Of a DNA stretch of 64,000 nt, positions 37,043 to 46,557 are shown in pieces. The stretch spans positions 372,001 through 436,000 of the forward strand of contig NZ_CAKAKB010000003.1 of NCBI RefSeq assembly GCF_916618755.1, in the 5' to 3' direction. The stretch's first letter is position 1, and every line of letters starts with the position of its first letter. The position numbers and the translations under genes were made by a program. This DNA is from Actinotalea sp. Marseille-Q4924 (lineage in GTDB: Bacteria; Actinomycetota; Actinomycetes; Actinomycetales; Cellulomonadaceae). Under the pieces are notes generated by a model. The model saw only the letters and a program-made list of their open reading frames with translations, was not told where the DNA came from and did no database searches.

Positions 37043-37494
37043 GCGCCACCGCACCCGCCGTCGCCCCGGCGGTCCCGTCGCGCCGCGTCGCACCGACCAC
37101 GACCACGACGACGCCCGGACGGGAGCGCCGGCCGGCGGCGACGCCGCCGCGCCCGCGCCTGCACGTGGTGCGGGCACCGGAGCACGCACGCACCCGCACG
37201 CCGTTCGTCGTGCTGTGCATGGGTGTGCTCGCGGCGTCGCTGCTGGGCACGCTGCTGCTCAACACCGCGATGGCGCAGGGCGAGTACGACCGCTTCGCGC
37301 TGCAGACGGAGCTGACCCGCGCGGCGCAGGAGGAGCAGCGGCTCGCGGGCGAGCAGGCGCAGCTGGAGTCCCCGGCGCAGATCGCCGCCGAGGCGGCGGC
37401 CATGGGCATGGTCCCGTCCACCGGCGGCGGGTACCTGCGGCTGTCCGACGGCGCCGTCCTGGGCAACCCGACGCCGGCCGGGGCCGACCGGTGA
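37039..37494 (+). CDS. ftsL: Cell division protein FtsL-like
   Basis: A 151-residue bitopic protein: a 52-residue Pro/Thr/Arg-rich cytoplasmic part, a membrane helix at about residues 54-77 and an extracellular coiled coil ([29 protein letters not shown]) typical of the FtsL/DivIC type. It joins FtsQ and FtsB-like proteins in activating FtsI and FtsW. Sequence identity in this family is low, so the call rests mainly on topology and position between rsmH and ftsI, with four-base overlaps at both ends. Confidence 0.85.
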   Translation: MSATAPAVAPAVPSRRVAPTTTTTTPGRERRPAATPPRPRLHVVRAPEHARTRTPFVVLCMGVLAASLLGTLLLNTAMAQGEYDRFALQTELTRAAQEEQRLAGEQAQLESPAQIAAEAAAMGMVPSTGGGYLRLSDGAVLGNPTPAGADR

Positions 37495-39638
37495 AGCCCG
37501 GCCGGCCCGAGGACCAGCCGGTCCGCCGCCGCCGGCCGACGTCCGTCCGGGGGAACGCCGCGGGTCCTGGGCGCGTCGCGCCGACGGCGCGACCGGTGGC
37601 GAGCACCATCACTGCCATGCCCACCCGCGGGACGACCGAGCGGTCCGGGGCCTCCCGGCCCGGCACGGCCGGTCCCCGACGCGCTCCCGGGGCGCCCGAC
37701 GTCACGCCCGGACGCCCGGCGCGTCAGGCGGGGCACGCGGGGCACGCGGGCCGGCGGGCCCCGTCCGCCGCAGGGGCCGGCGGGGAGGGCGCGGTGCCCG
37801 ACCACCGCACCACGGTCGGGGCACGGGCCTCGTCGCCGCCGCGCGCGGTCGGCGCCACGGCCGGGACGCCGTCGGGCACGGGCACGGTCCTGCCGCCCGC
37901 CCGCACCGGCACCCCGCGCGAACGGCAGCGGATCGCGCTCGTGGTCGTCCTGGTCCTGCTCGCGGTGCTGGCGGGTCGGCTCGTGCACATGCAGGTCGTC
38001 GCCGGACCGGCACTGGCCGCCGAGCACACCGCGAAGCGGCTCCACACCCAGGAGATCCCCGGCCCGCGCGGGGAGATCCTCGACCGGAACGGGGTGGCGC
38101 TCGCCACGTCCGTCGAGCGGTGGAACATCGTGGTGAACCAGCAGCAGCTCGTCGAGGCGCTCGGCACGCCCGAGAAGGTGGCGCAGGAGGCGGAGCGGCT
38201 CGCGCCCGTCCTCGGCGTGCCGGCCGCCGAGCTGGGCGCCGAGCTGTGGGGAGGCGCGGAGAAGCGGGGGTTCGTCTACCTCGCCAAGGGCGTCGTCCCG
38301 GAGGTGTACGACCAGGTCCGCGACCTGCGCATCCCCGGGATCTCCGGCGAGCACGCCACCGACCGCGCGTACCCCGCGGGGAACACGGCCGGCAACATCC
38401 TCGGCTTCGTCGGTGCGGAGGGCTTCGGCCAGGCCGGCATCGAGATGATCTACGAGGAGGTCCTCGAGGGCACACCGGGCCAGCTGACCTACGAGCGCGG
38501 TGCGCGCGGACAGCGCATCCCGGGTCGCGAGCAGGAGAGCGTCCCGGCCGTCCCCGGTCGCGACGTGCAGCTGACCATCGACCGGGACGTGCAGTACATG
38601 GCGCAGCGCGCGCTGGACCAGAAGGTCGCCGAGAGCGGCGCCCAGTGGGGGGCGGTGCAGGTCGTCGACGTCCGCACGGGGGAGATCCTCGCCCTGGTGG
38701 ACTCCGGAGCCGTCGACCCCAACGAGCCCGGCGCCACGCCGGCCAGGGACCGCGGCAGCCGGGCGATCGAGGCGGTCTACGAGCCCGGGTCCACCGCGAA
38801 GGTCATCTCGATGGCGGCCGCCCTGGAGACGGGGACGGCGACCCCCGAGTCGCGCTTCACCGTCCCGTACCTGTACACGACGCCGAACGGTCAGACGTTC
38901 AAGGACGCCCACGAGCACCCGACCCTGCAGCTCACGCTCGCCGGGGTGTTCGCCGAGTCGTCCAACACCGGGACGATCATGGCCGGGGAGGCCATCCCGG
39001 AGCAGGTCCGGCACGACTACCTGCGCAAGTTCGGCTTCGGCGAGCCGACCGGCGTCGGGCTCCCGGGGGAGTCCGGCGGGATCCTGTGGCCGGCGGACAC
39101 CTGGGACGGACGCTCCGGGTACGCGGTCCTGTTCGGTCAGGCGGTCAGCTCGACGGTCATGCAGAACACCCAGGTCTTCTCGACCGTCGCCAACGGCGGC
39201 GTCCGGGTGCAGCCGCACCTCGTCAAGGGCACGACCGGCCCGGACGGCCGGCTCGTCCCCACCGAGCTCGAGGAGCCGGAGCGGGTCATCGCCGAGGAGA
39301 CGGCGCAGACCCTCATGCGCATGCTCGAGACGACCGTCGTCGAGGGCACCGGCTCCAACGGCGCCATCCCCGGCTACCGCGTCGGCGGCAAGACCGGCAC
39401 GGCGCAGGCGTTCGAGGGCGCGGGCGTCATCAAGCACGTCGCCTCGTTCATCGGGGTGGCCCCCGTGGACGACCCGCGGATCGCCGTCAACGTCGTCCTG
39501 TACGACCCCAAGACCTCGATCTACGGCGGCGCCGTGGCCGCCCCGGTGTTCCGCGACGTGACGTCGTTCACCCTCCAGCACCTGGGCATCCCGCCCACCG
39601 GCACACCGCCGGAGCTGTACCCGACCACCTGGGAGTGA
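37491..39638 (+). CDS. ftsI: Septal peptidoglycan transpeptidase (penicillin-binding protein 3/FtsI)
   Basis: A 715-residue class B penicillin-binding protein. The first 145 residues are a long Gly/Ala/Pro/Arg cytoplasmic tail, followed by one membrane helix (IALVVVLVLLAVLAGRL). The dimerisation domain starts at IPGPRGEILDRNGVALA. The transpeptidase has the serine motif in EPGSTAKV, the SSN motif in FAESSNTGT and KTGTAQ. All three catalytic motifs are intact. It cross-links septal peptidoglycan with FtsW. The tail is longer than usual; ATG codons further down (for example MPTRGTTERSG) are alternative starts. Confidence 0.94.
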   Translation: MKPGRPEDQPVRRRRPTSVRGNAAGPGRVAPTARPVASTITAMPTRGTTERSGASRPGTAGPRRAPGAPDVTPGRPARQAGHAGHAGRRAPSAAGAGGEGAVPDHRTTVGARASSPPRAVGATAGTPSGTGTVLPPARTGTPRERQRIALVVVLVLLAVLAGRLVHMQVVAGPALAAEHTAKRLHTQEIPGPRGEILDRNGVALATSVERWNIVVNQQQLVEALGTPEKVAQEAERLAPVLGVPAAELGAELWGGAEKRGFVYLAKGVVPEVYDQVRDLRIPGISGEHATDRAYPAGNTAGNILGFVGAEGFGQAGIEMIYEEVLEGTPGQLTYERGARGQRIPGREQESVPAVPGRDVQLTIDRDVQYMAQRALDQKVAESGAQWGAVQVVDVRTGEILALVDSGAVDPNEPGATPARDRGSRAIEAVYEPGSTAKVISMAAALETGTATPESRFTVPYLYTTPNGQTFKDAHEHPTLQLTLAGVFAESSNTGTIMAGEAIPEQVRHDYLRKFGFGEPTGVGLPGESGGILWPADTWDGRSGYAVLFGQAVSSTVMQNTQVFSTVANGGVRVQPHLVKGTTGPDGRLVPTELEEPERVIAEETAQTLMRMLETTVVEGTGSNGAIPGYRVGGKTGTAQAFEGAGVIKHVASFIGVAPVDDPRIAVNVVLYDPKTSIYGGAVAAPVFRDVTSFTLQHLGIPPTGTPPELYPTTWE

Positions 39639-39666
39639 CCGGCGTGGCGGCCCCCGCCCCGGACGG

Positions 39667-39679
39667 TACATTCGAGCGC
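39667..39679 (+). promoter_or_regulatory. Internal leaderless-type promoter for murE
   Basis: TACATT at 39667-39672, seven bases, then GTG 39680. It would allow the mur genes to be transcribed independently of the mraZ promoter inside an otherwise overlapping gene chain. Confidence 0.45.
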
Positions 39680-41257
39680 GTGACGTCCCCCCACGGTCGG
39701 ATGCGACCGCAGCAGCGCGCCGCACGTCACCTCGGCGACCTCGCGGCGGAGCTCGGCGCCACGCTTCCCGCGAGCGCCGCCTCCGTCGTCCTCACGGGCA
39801 TCGCCGTCGGCTCGGCGGACGTCGAGCCGGGCGACGTGTTCGCCGCCCTCCCGGGCGCCCACGCCCACGGCGCGGACTTCGTGGAGCAGGCCGCTGCCGC
39901 CGGGGCGGTCGCCGTCCTCACCGACGACGACGGCGCGGCCCGTGTCCGCGCGGTCGACGGCGTCGCGGCGGACCTCCCGGTCCTCGTGGTGGACGACCCG
40001 CGAGCCCGCCTGGGGGAGGCGTCCGCCTGGGTGTACGGCCGACCGGCGCGCGACGTGACCACGGTGGGGGTCACCGGCACGAACGGCAAGACGACCACGA
40101 GCTACTTCGTCGACGCCGCGCTGCGGGCCGTGCACGAGCGCACCGCCGTCGTCGGCACGGTCGAGCTGCGCGTCGCCGACGAGGCGATCGAGAGCCCGCG
40201 GACCACCGTCGAGGCGCCCGTGCTGCACGGGCTCTTCGCCCTCATGCGTGAGCGCGGCGTCACTGCCTGCTCGATGGAGGTGTCCTCCCACGCCCTGGCC
40301 CTCGGACGCGTCGGCGGGCTCGAGCTGGACGTGGCGGGCTTCACGAACCTGCAGTGGGACCACCTCGACTTCCACGGCGACATGGAGGGCTACTTCGCCG
40401 CCAAGGCGAGCCTCTTCGCGCCCGGACGCACCCGGCACGCCGTCGTCTGCGTGGACGACGCGTGGGGCACGCGGCTCGCCGCGCAGCTGCGGGCCGACGG
40501 CGCCGTCCCCGTCGACGCGGTGGCGACGCGTGCCGACGCGGCGGGCGCGTCCGAGGCGGACTGGCTGGTCACGGACGCGAGCATCGGGCTGGACGGCGTC
40601 GGCTCGTCGTTCACCCTCACCGGACCGGACGGCTCGGCGACCCCCGCCGCCAGCCCCCTGCCCGGACTGGTCAACGTCTCCAACGCGGCGCTCGCCGTCG
40701 TCATGGCGCACCGCGCGGGCGTGCCGCTCGACGTCGCCGCCACGGCGGTCGCCGGCGCCTCCGCGATCCCCGGCCGCATGGAGCGGGTGGTGGAGCGCGA
40801 CGGGTCGCGTCCGCTGTGCCTCGTGGACTACGCGCACACCCCGGACGCCCTGACGCTCGCGCTCGAGGCGGTCCGTCCGATCACTCCGGGCCGGCTCCTC
40901 CTCGTCCTCGGCTCCGACGGCGACCGGGACCGCGGCAAGCGCCCGGTCATGGGGCAGATCGCCGCCCGCCTGGCCGACGTCGTCGTGGTCACGGACGAGA
41001 ACCCGCGGTCCGAGCCGCCGGAGGAGATCCGCGCCGCCATCCTGGCCGGGGTCCGTCAGGAGCGGCCGGACGGGCGCGACGTGCACGAGTCCGACTCCCG
41101 GGCGGCCGCCATCCGGCTCGCCCTCGACCTCGCCCGACCGGAGGACACGATCATCGTCACCGGCAAGGGCCACGAACCGACGCAGGAGATCGCCGGGGTG
41201 TTCCACCGCTACAACGACAGGGACGTCTTCCTCGCCGCCACGGGCACCCACGCATGA
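39680..41257 (+). CDS. murE: UDP-MurNAc-tripeptide ligase MurE
   Basis: MurE adds the third amino acid of the peptidoglycan stem. The protein has the ATP loop VTGTNGKTTTSYFVD, TTVEAPVLHGLFALMRERG, the MEVSSHALALGRV block, YAHTPDALTLALEAV and the substrate motif DENPRSEPPEE. The NPR triplet is the type linked to meso-diaminopimelate. Two starts compete: GTG 39635 overlaps the ftsI stop (GTGA), giving 540 residues, whereas GTG 39680 lies seven bases after TACATT (39667-39672) and gives 525. The latter is preferred because the stretch before it carries the rare codon ACA and a -10 element; both may be used. Confidence 0.93.
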   Translation: MTSPHGRMRPQQRAARHLGDLAAELGATLPASAASVVLTGIAVGSADVEPGDVFAALPGAHAHGADFVEQAAAAGAVAVLTDDDGAARVRAVDGVAADLPVLVVDDPRARLGEASAWVYGRPARDVTTVGVTGTNGKTTTSYFVDAALRAVHERTAVVGTVELRVADEAIESPRTTVEAPVLHGLFALMRERGVTACSMEVSSHALALGRVGGLELDVAGFTNLQWDHLDFHGDMEGYFAAKASLFAPGRTRHAVVCVDDAWGTRLAAQLRADGAVPVDAVATRADAAGASEADWLVTDASIGLDGVGSSFTLTGPDGSATPAASPLPGLVNVSNAALAVVMAHRAGVPLDVAATAVAGASAIPGRMERVVERDGSRPLCLVDYAHTPDALTLALEAVRPITPGRLLLVLGSDGDRDRGKRPVMGQIAARLADVVVVTDENPRSEPPEEIRAAILAGVRQERPDGRDVHESDSRAAAIRLALDLARPEDTIIVTGKGHEPTQEIAGVFHRYNDRDVFLAATGTHA

Positions 41258-42786
41258 TCCGGCTCACGGCCGCCGAGGTGGCGGCGCTCGTCGGCGGCGA
41301 CGTCGTCGGCGACGGTGAGGCGGCGGTGACCGGTGACGTCGTCGTCGACTCGCGTCTCGCCGCGCCGGGCGCCCTGTTCGTGGCGCTGCCGGGGGAGAAC
41401 GTCGACGGGCACGACTTCGCCGCCCGCGCGGTCGCGTCCGGTGCCTCTGTCGTGCTGGCGTCCCGCCGCGTCACCGCCGACGATGGCGCCACGCTGCCGT
41501 CGGTGGTGGTCGTGCCCGACGTCGTCGAGGCCCTGGGTGCACTGGCGCGCGCCGTGCTCGGCCGCCTGCGCCGCACCGGCGAGCTCAAGGTCGTCGCGGT
41601 CACGGGCTCGGTCGGCAAGACGACGACGAAGGACCTCCTCGCGCAGGTGCTGGCGGCCTCCGGGCCGACGGTGTGGCCGGAGAAGTCCTTCAACAACGAG
41701 ATCGGCCTGCCGCTGACCGTCCTGCGCACCGACGCGCGGACCCGGTTCCTCGTCCTGGAGATGGGCGCGAGCGGCCTCGGCCACATCAGCTACCTTACGG
41801 ACATCGCCGCGCCCGACGTCGCCGCCGTGCTCGTGGTGGGTTCGGCGCACCTCGGCGAGTTCGGCGGCGTGGAGGCGATCCAGCGCGCGAAGAGCGAGAT
41901 CGTCACCGGGCTCGTCCCGGGCGGCACCGCCGTCCTCAACGCCGACGACCCGCGCGTGCGCGCGATGGCGCCGCTGTCACCCGGCTCGGTGGTGCTGTTC
42001 GGTGAGGGCGACCGCGCCGACGTCCGCGCCACCGACGTCCGGGTGGACGGGGAGGGGCGCGCGAGCTTCCGGCTCGTCGTCGGGTCGCTGCCGGAGGGCG
42101 CTGCGGACGTGGCTCCCGGCGCCGCCGGCCCGGCCGAGGCGGACGTGCACCTGCGGCTCGTCGGGGAGCACCACGTCAGCAACGCGCTCGCCGCGGCGGC
42201 CTGCTGCCTGTCCCTCGGCCTGACCGTCGGGGAGGTGGCCGAGCGCCTCGGCGAGGCCGAGGCGCTGAGCCCGCACCGCATGCAGGTCGTCGAGCGCCCC
42301 GACGGCGTGACGGTCATCGACGACTCGTACAACGCCAACCCCGACTCGGTCCGGGCCGCGCTCAAGGCGCTCGCCGTGCGTGCGCGGGCCGGTCGTCGCA
42401 GCATCGCCGTCCTGGGCGAGATGCTCGAGCTCGGCGACGAGCACGTCGAGGCGCACGACGCCGTCGGCCGGCTCGCCGTGCGGCTGGACATCCACCGCCT
42501 GGTCGTCGTCGGCGACGGGGCGCGCGCGATGCACACCGGCGCGCTCCAGGAGGGCTCCTGGGGCGAGGAGTCCCGCCTGCTGCCCGACGTCGACGCGGCG
42601 TACGCCTGGCTCGAGGAGGAGATGCGTCCGGGCGACGTCGTCCTCGTGAAGTCCTCGCACGGCTCGGGCCTGTGGCGCCTCGGTGACCTCCTCACCGGTG
42701 CCGACGTCGCGGCCGACGCCGGTCCCCACGGCATGACGGAGCTCGACGCCGACGACGACGGTCGGCCCGCGGGGGCGCCTCGATGA
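41254..42786 (+). CDS. murF: UDP-MurNAc-pentapeptide synthetase MurF
   Basis: MurF adds D-Ala-D-Ala to complete the pentapeptide. The 510-residue protein has the N-terminal [25 protein letters not shown], the ATP loop [30 protein letters not shown], the [13 protein letters not shown] motif, [17 protein letters not shown] and [10 protein letters not shown]. It overlaps murE and mraY by four bases each. The ddl gene that makes its D-Ala-D-Ala substrate is not in the window. Confidence 0.96.
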   Translation: MIRLTAAEVAALVGGDVVGDGEAAVTGDVVVDSRLAAPGALFVALPGENVDGHDFAARAVASGASVVLASRRVTADDGATLPSVVVVPDVVEALGALARAVLGRLRRTGELKVVAVTGSVGKTTTKDLLAQVLAASGPTVWPEKSFNNEIGLPLTVLRTDARTRFLVLEMGASGLGHISYLTDIAAPDVAAVLVVGSAHLGEFGGVEAIQRAKSEIVTGLVPGGTAVLNADDPRVRAMAPLSPGSVVLFGEGDRADVRATDVRVDGEGRASFRLVVGSLPEGAADVAPGAAGPAEADVHLRLVGEHHVSNALAAAACCLSLGLTVGEVAERLGEAEALSPHRMQVVERPDGVTVIDDSYNANPDSVRAALKALAVRARAGRRSIAVLGEMLELGDEHVEAHDAVGRLAVRLDIHRLVVVGDGARAMHTGALQEGSWGEESRLLPDVDAAYAWLEEEMRPGDVVLVKSSHGSGLWRLGDLLTGADVAADAGPHGMTELDADDDGRPAGAPR

Positions 42787-43865
42787 TCGCCGTCCTCCTG
42801 TCGGGCGGGCTGTCGCTGGTCATCGCGCTGCTCGGCACCCCGTTGTTCATCCGCTTCCTCGTGCGACGGCAGTACGGCCAGTTCATCCGGCAGGACGGAC
42901 CGACCGCGCACTTCACCAAGCGCGGCACGCCGACGATGGGCGGCGTCGTCATCATCGCGGCCACCCTGCTCGGGTTCGCCGGGTCGAGCATCATCACCGG
43001 GAACCTGCCGAGCGCCTCGGCGCTCCTGCTGCTCTTCCTCATGACCGGGCTCGGCTTCGTCGGCTTCCTCGACGACTACATCAAGATCTCCCGCCAGCGC
43101 AGCCTCGGGCTGCGGGCCCGGTGGAAGATCGTGGGCCAGGGCCTCGTGGGCGTGACCTTCGCGGTGGCGGCGCTGCAGTTCCCCAACGCGAACTTCCGGA
43201 CGCCGGCCTCGACGAAGGTCTCCTTCATCCGGGACACGAACATCGACCTGGCGTTCGCCGGCGCGACGCTCGGCCTCGTCCTCTTCGTGCTCTGGGCGAA
43301 CTTCCTCATCACCGCCTGGTCGAACGCGGTCAACCTCACCGACGGCCTCGACGGGCTCGCGACGGGCACCTCGCTCATCGTCTTCGGGGCCTACGTCATC
43401 GTCGGCGTGTGGCAGTTCAACCAGCGCTGCTCCTCGCTCGCGTCGGCGGGGCCCCGCTGCTACGAGGTCCGCGACCCGCTCGAGCTCGCCGTGGTGGCGG
43501 CCGCCATCACGGGCGCGTGCTTCGGGTTCCTGTGGTGGAACGCCTCGCCCGCCAAGATCTTCATGGGCGACACCGGCTCCCTCGCGCTCGGTGGCGCCCT
43601 GGCGGGGCTCTCCATCCTGTCCCGGACCGAGATCCTGGCCGCGATCATCGGCGGCCTGTTCGTCCTCGTCGTGCTCTCCGACGTCATCCAGATCGGCTTC
43701 TTCAAGATGACCGGTCGACGGGTGTTCAAGATGGCGCCGCTGCACCACCACTTCGAGCTGTCCGGCTGGGGCGAGGTCACGATCGTCATCCGGTTCTGGA
43801 TCATCGCCGGCCTGTTCGTCGCGGCCGGCATCGGCGTGTTCTACGCCGAGTGGGTGGCCGGCTGA
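42783..43865 (+). CDS. mraY: Phospho-MurNAc-pentapeptide transferase MraY
   Basis: MraY moves phospho-MurNAc-pentapeptide to undecaprenyl phosphate, making lipid I. The 360-residue protein has about 10 membrane segments and the catalytic motifs GFLDDYIKI (Asp pair), [17 protein letters not shown] with the nucleophilic Asp region and [14 protein letters not shown], plus the APLHHHFE signature near the end. Length is normal. It overlaps murF by four bases, and its stop overlaps the murD ATG (TGATG). Confidence 0.97.
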   Translation: MIAVLLSGGLSLVIALLGTPLFIRFLVRRQYGQFIRQDGPTAHFTKRGTPTMGGVVIIAATLLGFAGSSIITGNLPSASALLLLFLMTGLGFVGFLDDYIKISRQRSLGLRARWKIVGQGLVGVTFAVAALQFPNANFRTPASTKVSFIRDTNIDLAFAGATLGLVLFVLWANFLITAWSNAVNLTDGLDGLATGTSLIVFGAYVIVGVWQFNQRCSSLASAGPRCYEVRDPLELAVVAAAITGACFGFLWWNASPAKIFMGDTGSLALGGALAGLSILSRTEILAAIIGGLFVLVVLSDVIQIGFFKMTGRRVFKMAPLHHHFELSGWGEVTIVIRFWIIAGLFVAAGIGVFYAEWVAG

Positions 43866-45307
43866 TGGTCGCGGCCACCGACCCCGTCGACCTCGACGGG
43901 GCGCGCGTCCTCGTGGCCGGGCTCGGCGTGTCCGGTCGCGCCGCCGCACGCGTGCTGCGCGAGCGAGGCGCCGTCGTCACGACGCTCGACGCCTCGGCCG
44001 AGGACGCGGACCTGCGCGACGCGGCGGACGTCGACCTGACGCTCGTGGACCTCGTCGTCGCCTCCCCCGGGTGGGCACCGGACCACCCGGTCCTCGCTGC
44101 CGCGGTGCAGCGGGGCGTACCGGTGTGGAGCGAGGTCGAGCTCGCGTGGCGCGTCCGCGTGGACCGCGCGGCGGGCGGCGGTCCCGCGCCCTGGCTCGTC
44201 GTCACCGGGACGAACGGCAAGACGACGACGGTGAGCATGCTCGCCGCCGTCCTGGCGGCCGCCGGCCTGGACGCCCCCGCTGTCGGCAACGTCGGCACGC
44301 CCGTGGTCGAGGCCGCCACGGACCCGGTCCACGACGTCCTGGCGGTCGAGCTGTCCAGCTTCCAGCTGCACTTCACGCACACCATGGCCGCGCGGGCGGC
44401 GGCCGTGCTCAACGTCGCCGAGGACCACCTGGACTGGCACGGCTCGTTCGAGCAGTACGCCGCGGCCAAGGCCCGCATCTACGAGCGGGTCGAGGTCGCC
44501 TGCGTGTACGGCACCGCGGACCCGCTGCTGGAGCGCATGGTCGAGCAGGCCGACGTCGCCGACGGCGCCCGGGCGGTGGGAGTCACCCTCGGTGCGCCCG
44601 GCCCGGGACAGCTCGGCGTGGTCGACGGGATCCTCGTGGACCGCTCGTTCCACCTGCCCCTCGCCGACCCCGCGCGGCAGCGCTCGGCGGCCGAGCTCGG
44701 CACCCTCGAGGACCTGCGCCACCTCGCCGGGCCCGACGGCGAGCTCGCGCCGCACGTCGTCGGCAACGCGCTCGCCGCCGCCGCGCTCGCGCGGGCTCAG
44801 GGCGTGCCCGCGTCCGCCGTCCGGGACGGCCTGCGGGCGTACCGGCCGGGCGCGCACCGGCGCGAGGTGGTCGCCGTCGTCGACGGCGTCGCCTTCGTGG
44901 ACGACTCCAAGGCGACCAACGCGCACGCCGCGGCCGCGTCGCTCGGTCCCGCGGCGCCCGGCACGGTCGTGTGGATCGCGGGCGGCCTCGCGAAGGGCGC
45001 CCGGTTCGACGACCTCGTGGCGCAGCGCGCCGACCGCCTGCGGGCAGTCGTGCTCATCGGGACGGACCAGGAGCCGTGGACGGACGCACTGGCCCGACAC
45101 GCGCCCGGAATCCCCGTGTCGATCGTGGACCCGGCACACACTGGCACCGTGATGACCCGCGCCGTGAGGCAGGCCCGCCGGCTCGCCCGGCCGGGCGACA
45201 CGGTGCTGCTCGCCCCGGCGTGCGCGTCCATGGACCAGTTCGACTCCTACGCGCACCGCGGCGAGGCCTTCGCCACCGCGGTCCGCGCGTCGGCCGCGAC
45301 CGGCTGA
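43865..45307 (+). CDS. murD: UDP-MurNAc-L-alanine:D-glutamate ligase MurD
   Basis: MurD adds D-glutamate as the second residue of the stem peptide. The 480-residue protein has the N-terminal Rossmann loop VAGLGVSGRAAARVL, the ATP loop VTGTNGKTTTVSMLAAVL, GNVGTPVVEA, VELSSFQLHFTHTM, VLNVAEDHLDWHGSFEQYAAAKARI, VDDSKATNAHAAAASL and ACASMDQFDSYAHRGEAF. Every diagnostic MurD block is present. Confidence 0.96.
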   Translation: MVAATDPVDLDGARVLVAGLGVSGRAAARVLRERGAVVTTLDASAEDADLRDAADVDLTLVDLVVASPGWAPDHPVLAAAVQRGVPVWSEVELAWRVRVDRAAGGGPAPWLVVTGTNGKTTTVSMLAAVLAAAGLDAPAVGNVGTPVVEAATDPVHDVLAVELSSFQLHFTHTMAARAAAVLNVAEDHLDWHGSFEQYAAAKARIYERVEVACVYGTADPLLERMVEQADVADGARAVGVTLGAPGPGQLGVVDGILVDRSFHLPLADPARQRSAAELGTLEDLRHLAGPDGELAPHVVGNALAAAALARAQGVPASAVRDGLRAYRPGAHRREVVAVVDGVAFVDDSKATNAHAAAASLGPAAPGTVVWIAGGLAKGARFDDLVAQRADRLRAVVLIGTDQEPWTDALARHAPGIPVSIVDPAHTGTVMTRAVRQARRLARPGDTVLLAPACASMDQFDSYAHRGEAFATAVRASAATG

Positions 45308-45315
45308 GGCGAGCG

Positions 45316-46557
45316 ATGCCAGCCGGGGTCCGGACCCACGACGTCGAGGCCGCCCCACGGCGCCGCAGCATGGGCGGCGTCTGGGACAGCGCGGTGACGA
45401 GCTACTACCTCATCGCCGGAGCCACCGCGCTCCTGCTCACCATCGGCCTGGTCATGGTGCTGTCGAGCTCGAGCGTCGACTCCCTCAGCGCCACGGACGG
45501 CCGGTCGCCCTACGCGATCTTCGTCAACCACGCGCGGTTCGCGCTGGTGGGCGTCCCGGTCGCCGTCGTCGCGAGCCTGCTGCCGGTGCGGTTCTACCGG
45601 CGGCTCGCCTGGCCCGCGCTGGGGGTGGCCGTCGCCCTCCAGCTCCTCGTCATCCCGCTCGGCTACGAGGTCGGCGGGAACAGGGCCTGGATCCGGGTGG
45701 GCGGCATCACGGCGCAGCCGTCCGAGGCCGCGAAGCTCGCCCTGGCCGTCTGGCTCGGGGCGGTGCTCGCCACCAAGCGCCACCTCCTGCACCAGTGGCA
45801 GCACGTCGTCGTGCCCGCCGTCCTCGGCGCGGGCGCCGTCCTGGGCCTCGTGCTCTACGGCCGGGACCTCGGGACGGCCATCGTCGTCATGGTGCTCGTC
45901 GCGGGGGCGCTGTTCGTGGCGGGCGTGCCGCTGCGGATGCTCGTCGGGGCGGGCCTCGTCGCAGCGGGAGGGGTCGCCGCGCTCGCGATCACGAACGCGA
46001 ACCGCGTCGCGCGCATCACGGCGTTCTTCTCCGGTGACTGCGACACCCAGGGTGCCTGCTACCAGCCCTACCGGGGAGCCATCGCGCTCGGGTCCGGGGG
46101 ATGGACCGGCGTCGGGCTGGGGGAGAGCACGGAGAAGTGGTCCTACCTGCCCGAGGCCCACAACGACTTCATCTTCGCGATCATCGGCGAGGAGCTCGGG
46201 CTGCCCGGCACGCTCCTCGTCGTGGCGCTCTTCGGCGTGCTGGCGGTGGCGGTGACGCGGGTGGTCCGCCGGCACACCGACCCGTTCGTCCAGATCGCCG
46301 CCGCCGGGATCGGCACCTGGGTGCTGGGTCAGGCGGTCATCAACATGGGCGTCGTCGTCGGCCTCCTCCCGGTCGTCGGCGTGCCGCTCCCGCTCGTCTC
46401 GGCCGGTGGATCGGCGCTCGTCACCACCCTGCTCGCCCTGGGCGTGCTCCTGGCGTTCGCCCGCAACGAGCCGGGCGCCGCCGAGGCGCTGTCCGCGCGC
46501 GCCGTCACCGTCCGCCGGTCCCTGGCGGTCCTGTCCCGCAGAGGTTCCCGTGGTTGA
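45316..46557 (+). CDS. ftsW: Peptidoglycan glycosyltransferase FtsW
   Basis: A SEDS-family lipid II polymerase acting with FtsI at the septum. The 413-residue protein has about 10 membrane helices and the SEDS blocks RAWIRVGGITAQPSEAAKLALAVW, YGRDLGTAIVVM, GGWTGVGLGESTEKWSYLPEAHNDFIFAIIGEELG (with the catalytic Asp region) and VVGVPLPLVSAGGSALV. A GAGCG stretch rather than a strong ribosome binding site precedes ATG 45316, 8 bases after murD. Its 3' end overlaps murG by eight bases. Confidence 0.95.
   Translation: MPAGVRTHDVEAAPRRRSMGGVWDSAVTSYYLIAGATALLLTIGLVMVLSSSSVDSLSATDGRSPYAIFVNHARFALVGVPVAVVASLLPVRFYRRLAWPALGVAVALQLLVIPLGYEVGGNRAWIRVGGITAQPSEAAKLALAVWLGAVLATKRHLLHQWQHVVVPAVLGAGAVLGLVLYGRDLGTAIVVMVLVAGALFVAGVPLRMLVGAGLVAAGGVAALAITNANRVARITAFFSGDCDTQGACYQPYRGAIALGSGGWTGVGLGESTEKWSYLPEAHNDFIFAIIGEELGLPGTLLVVALFGVLAVAVTRVVRRHTDPFVQIAAAGIGTWVLGQAVINMGVVVGLLPVVGVPLPLVSAGGSALVTTLLALGVLLAFARNEPGAAEALSARAVTVRRSLAVLSRRGSRG

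Noticed and set aside
37700-37770. Short tandem repeat near GHAGHAGRR in ftsI
   Set aside because: A small low-complexity repeat in the disordered cytoplasmic tail, common in GC-rich genes.
36921-39725. A 934-codon minus-strand frame opposite ftsL, ftsI and murE
   Set aside because: No family features, and its composition is that of an antisense frame in GC-rich DNA; the + strand genes have complete catalytic motifs.
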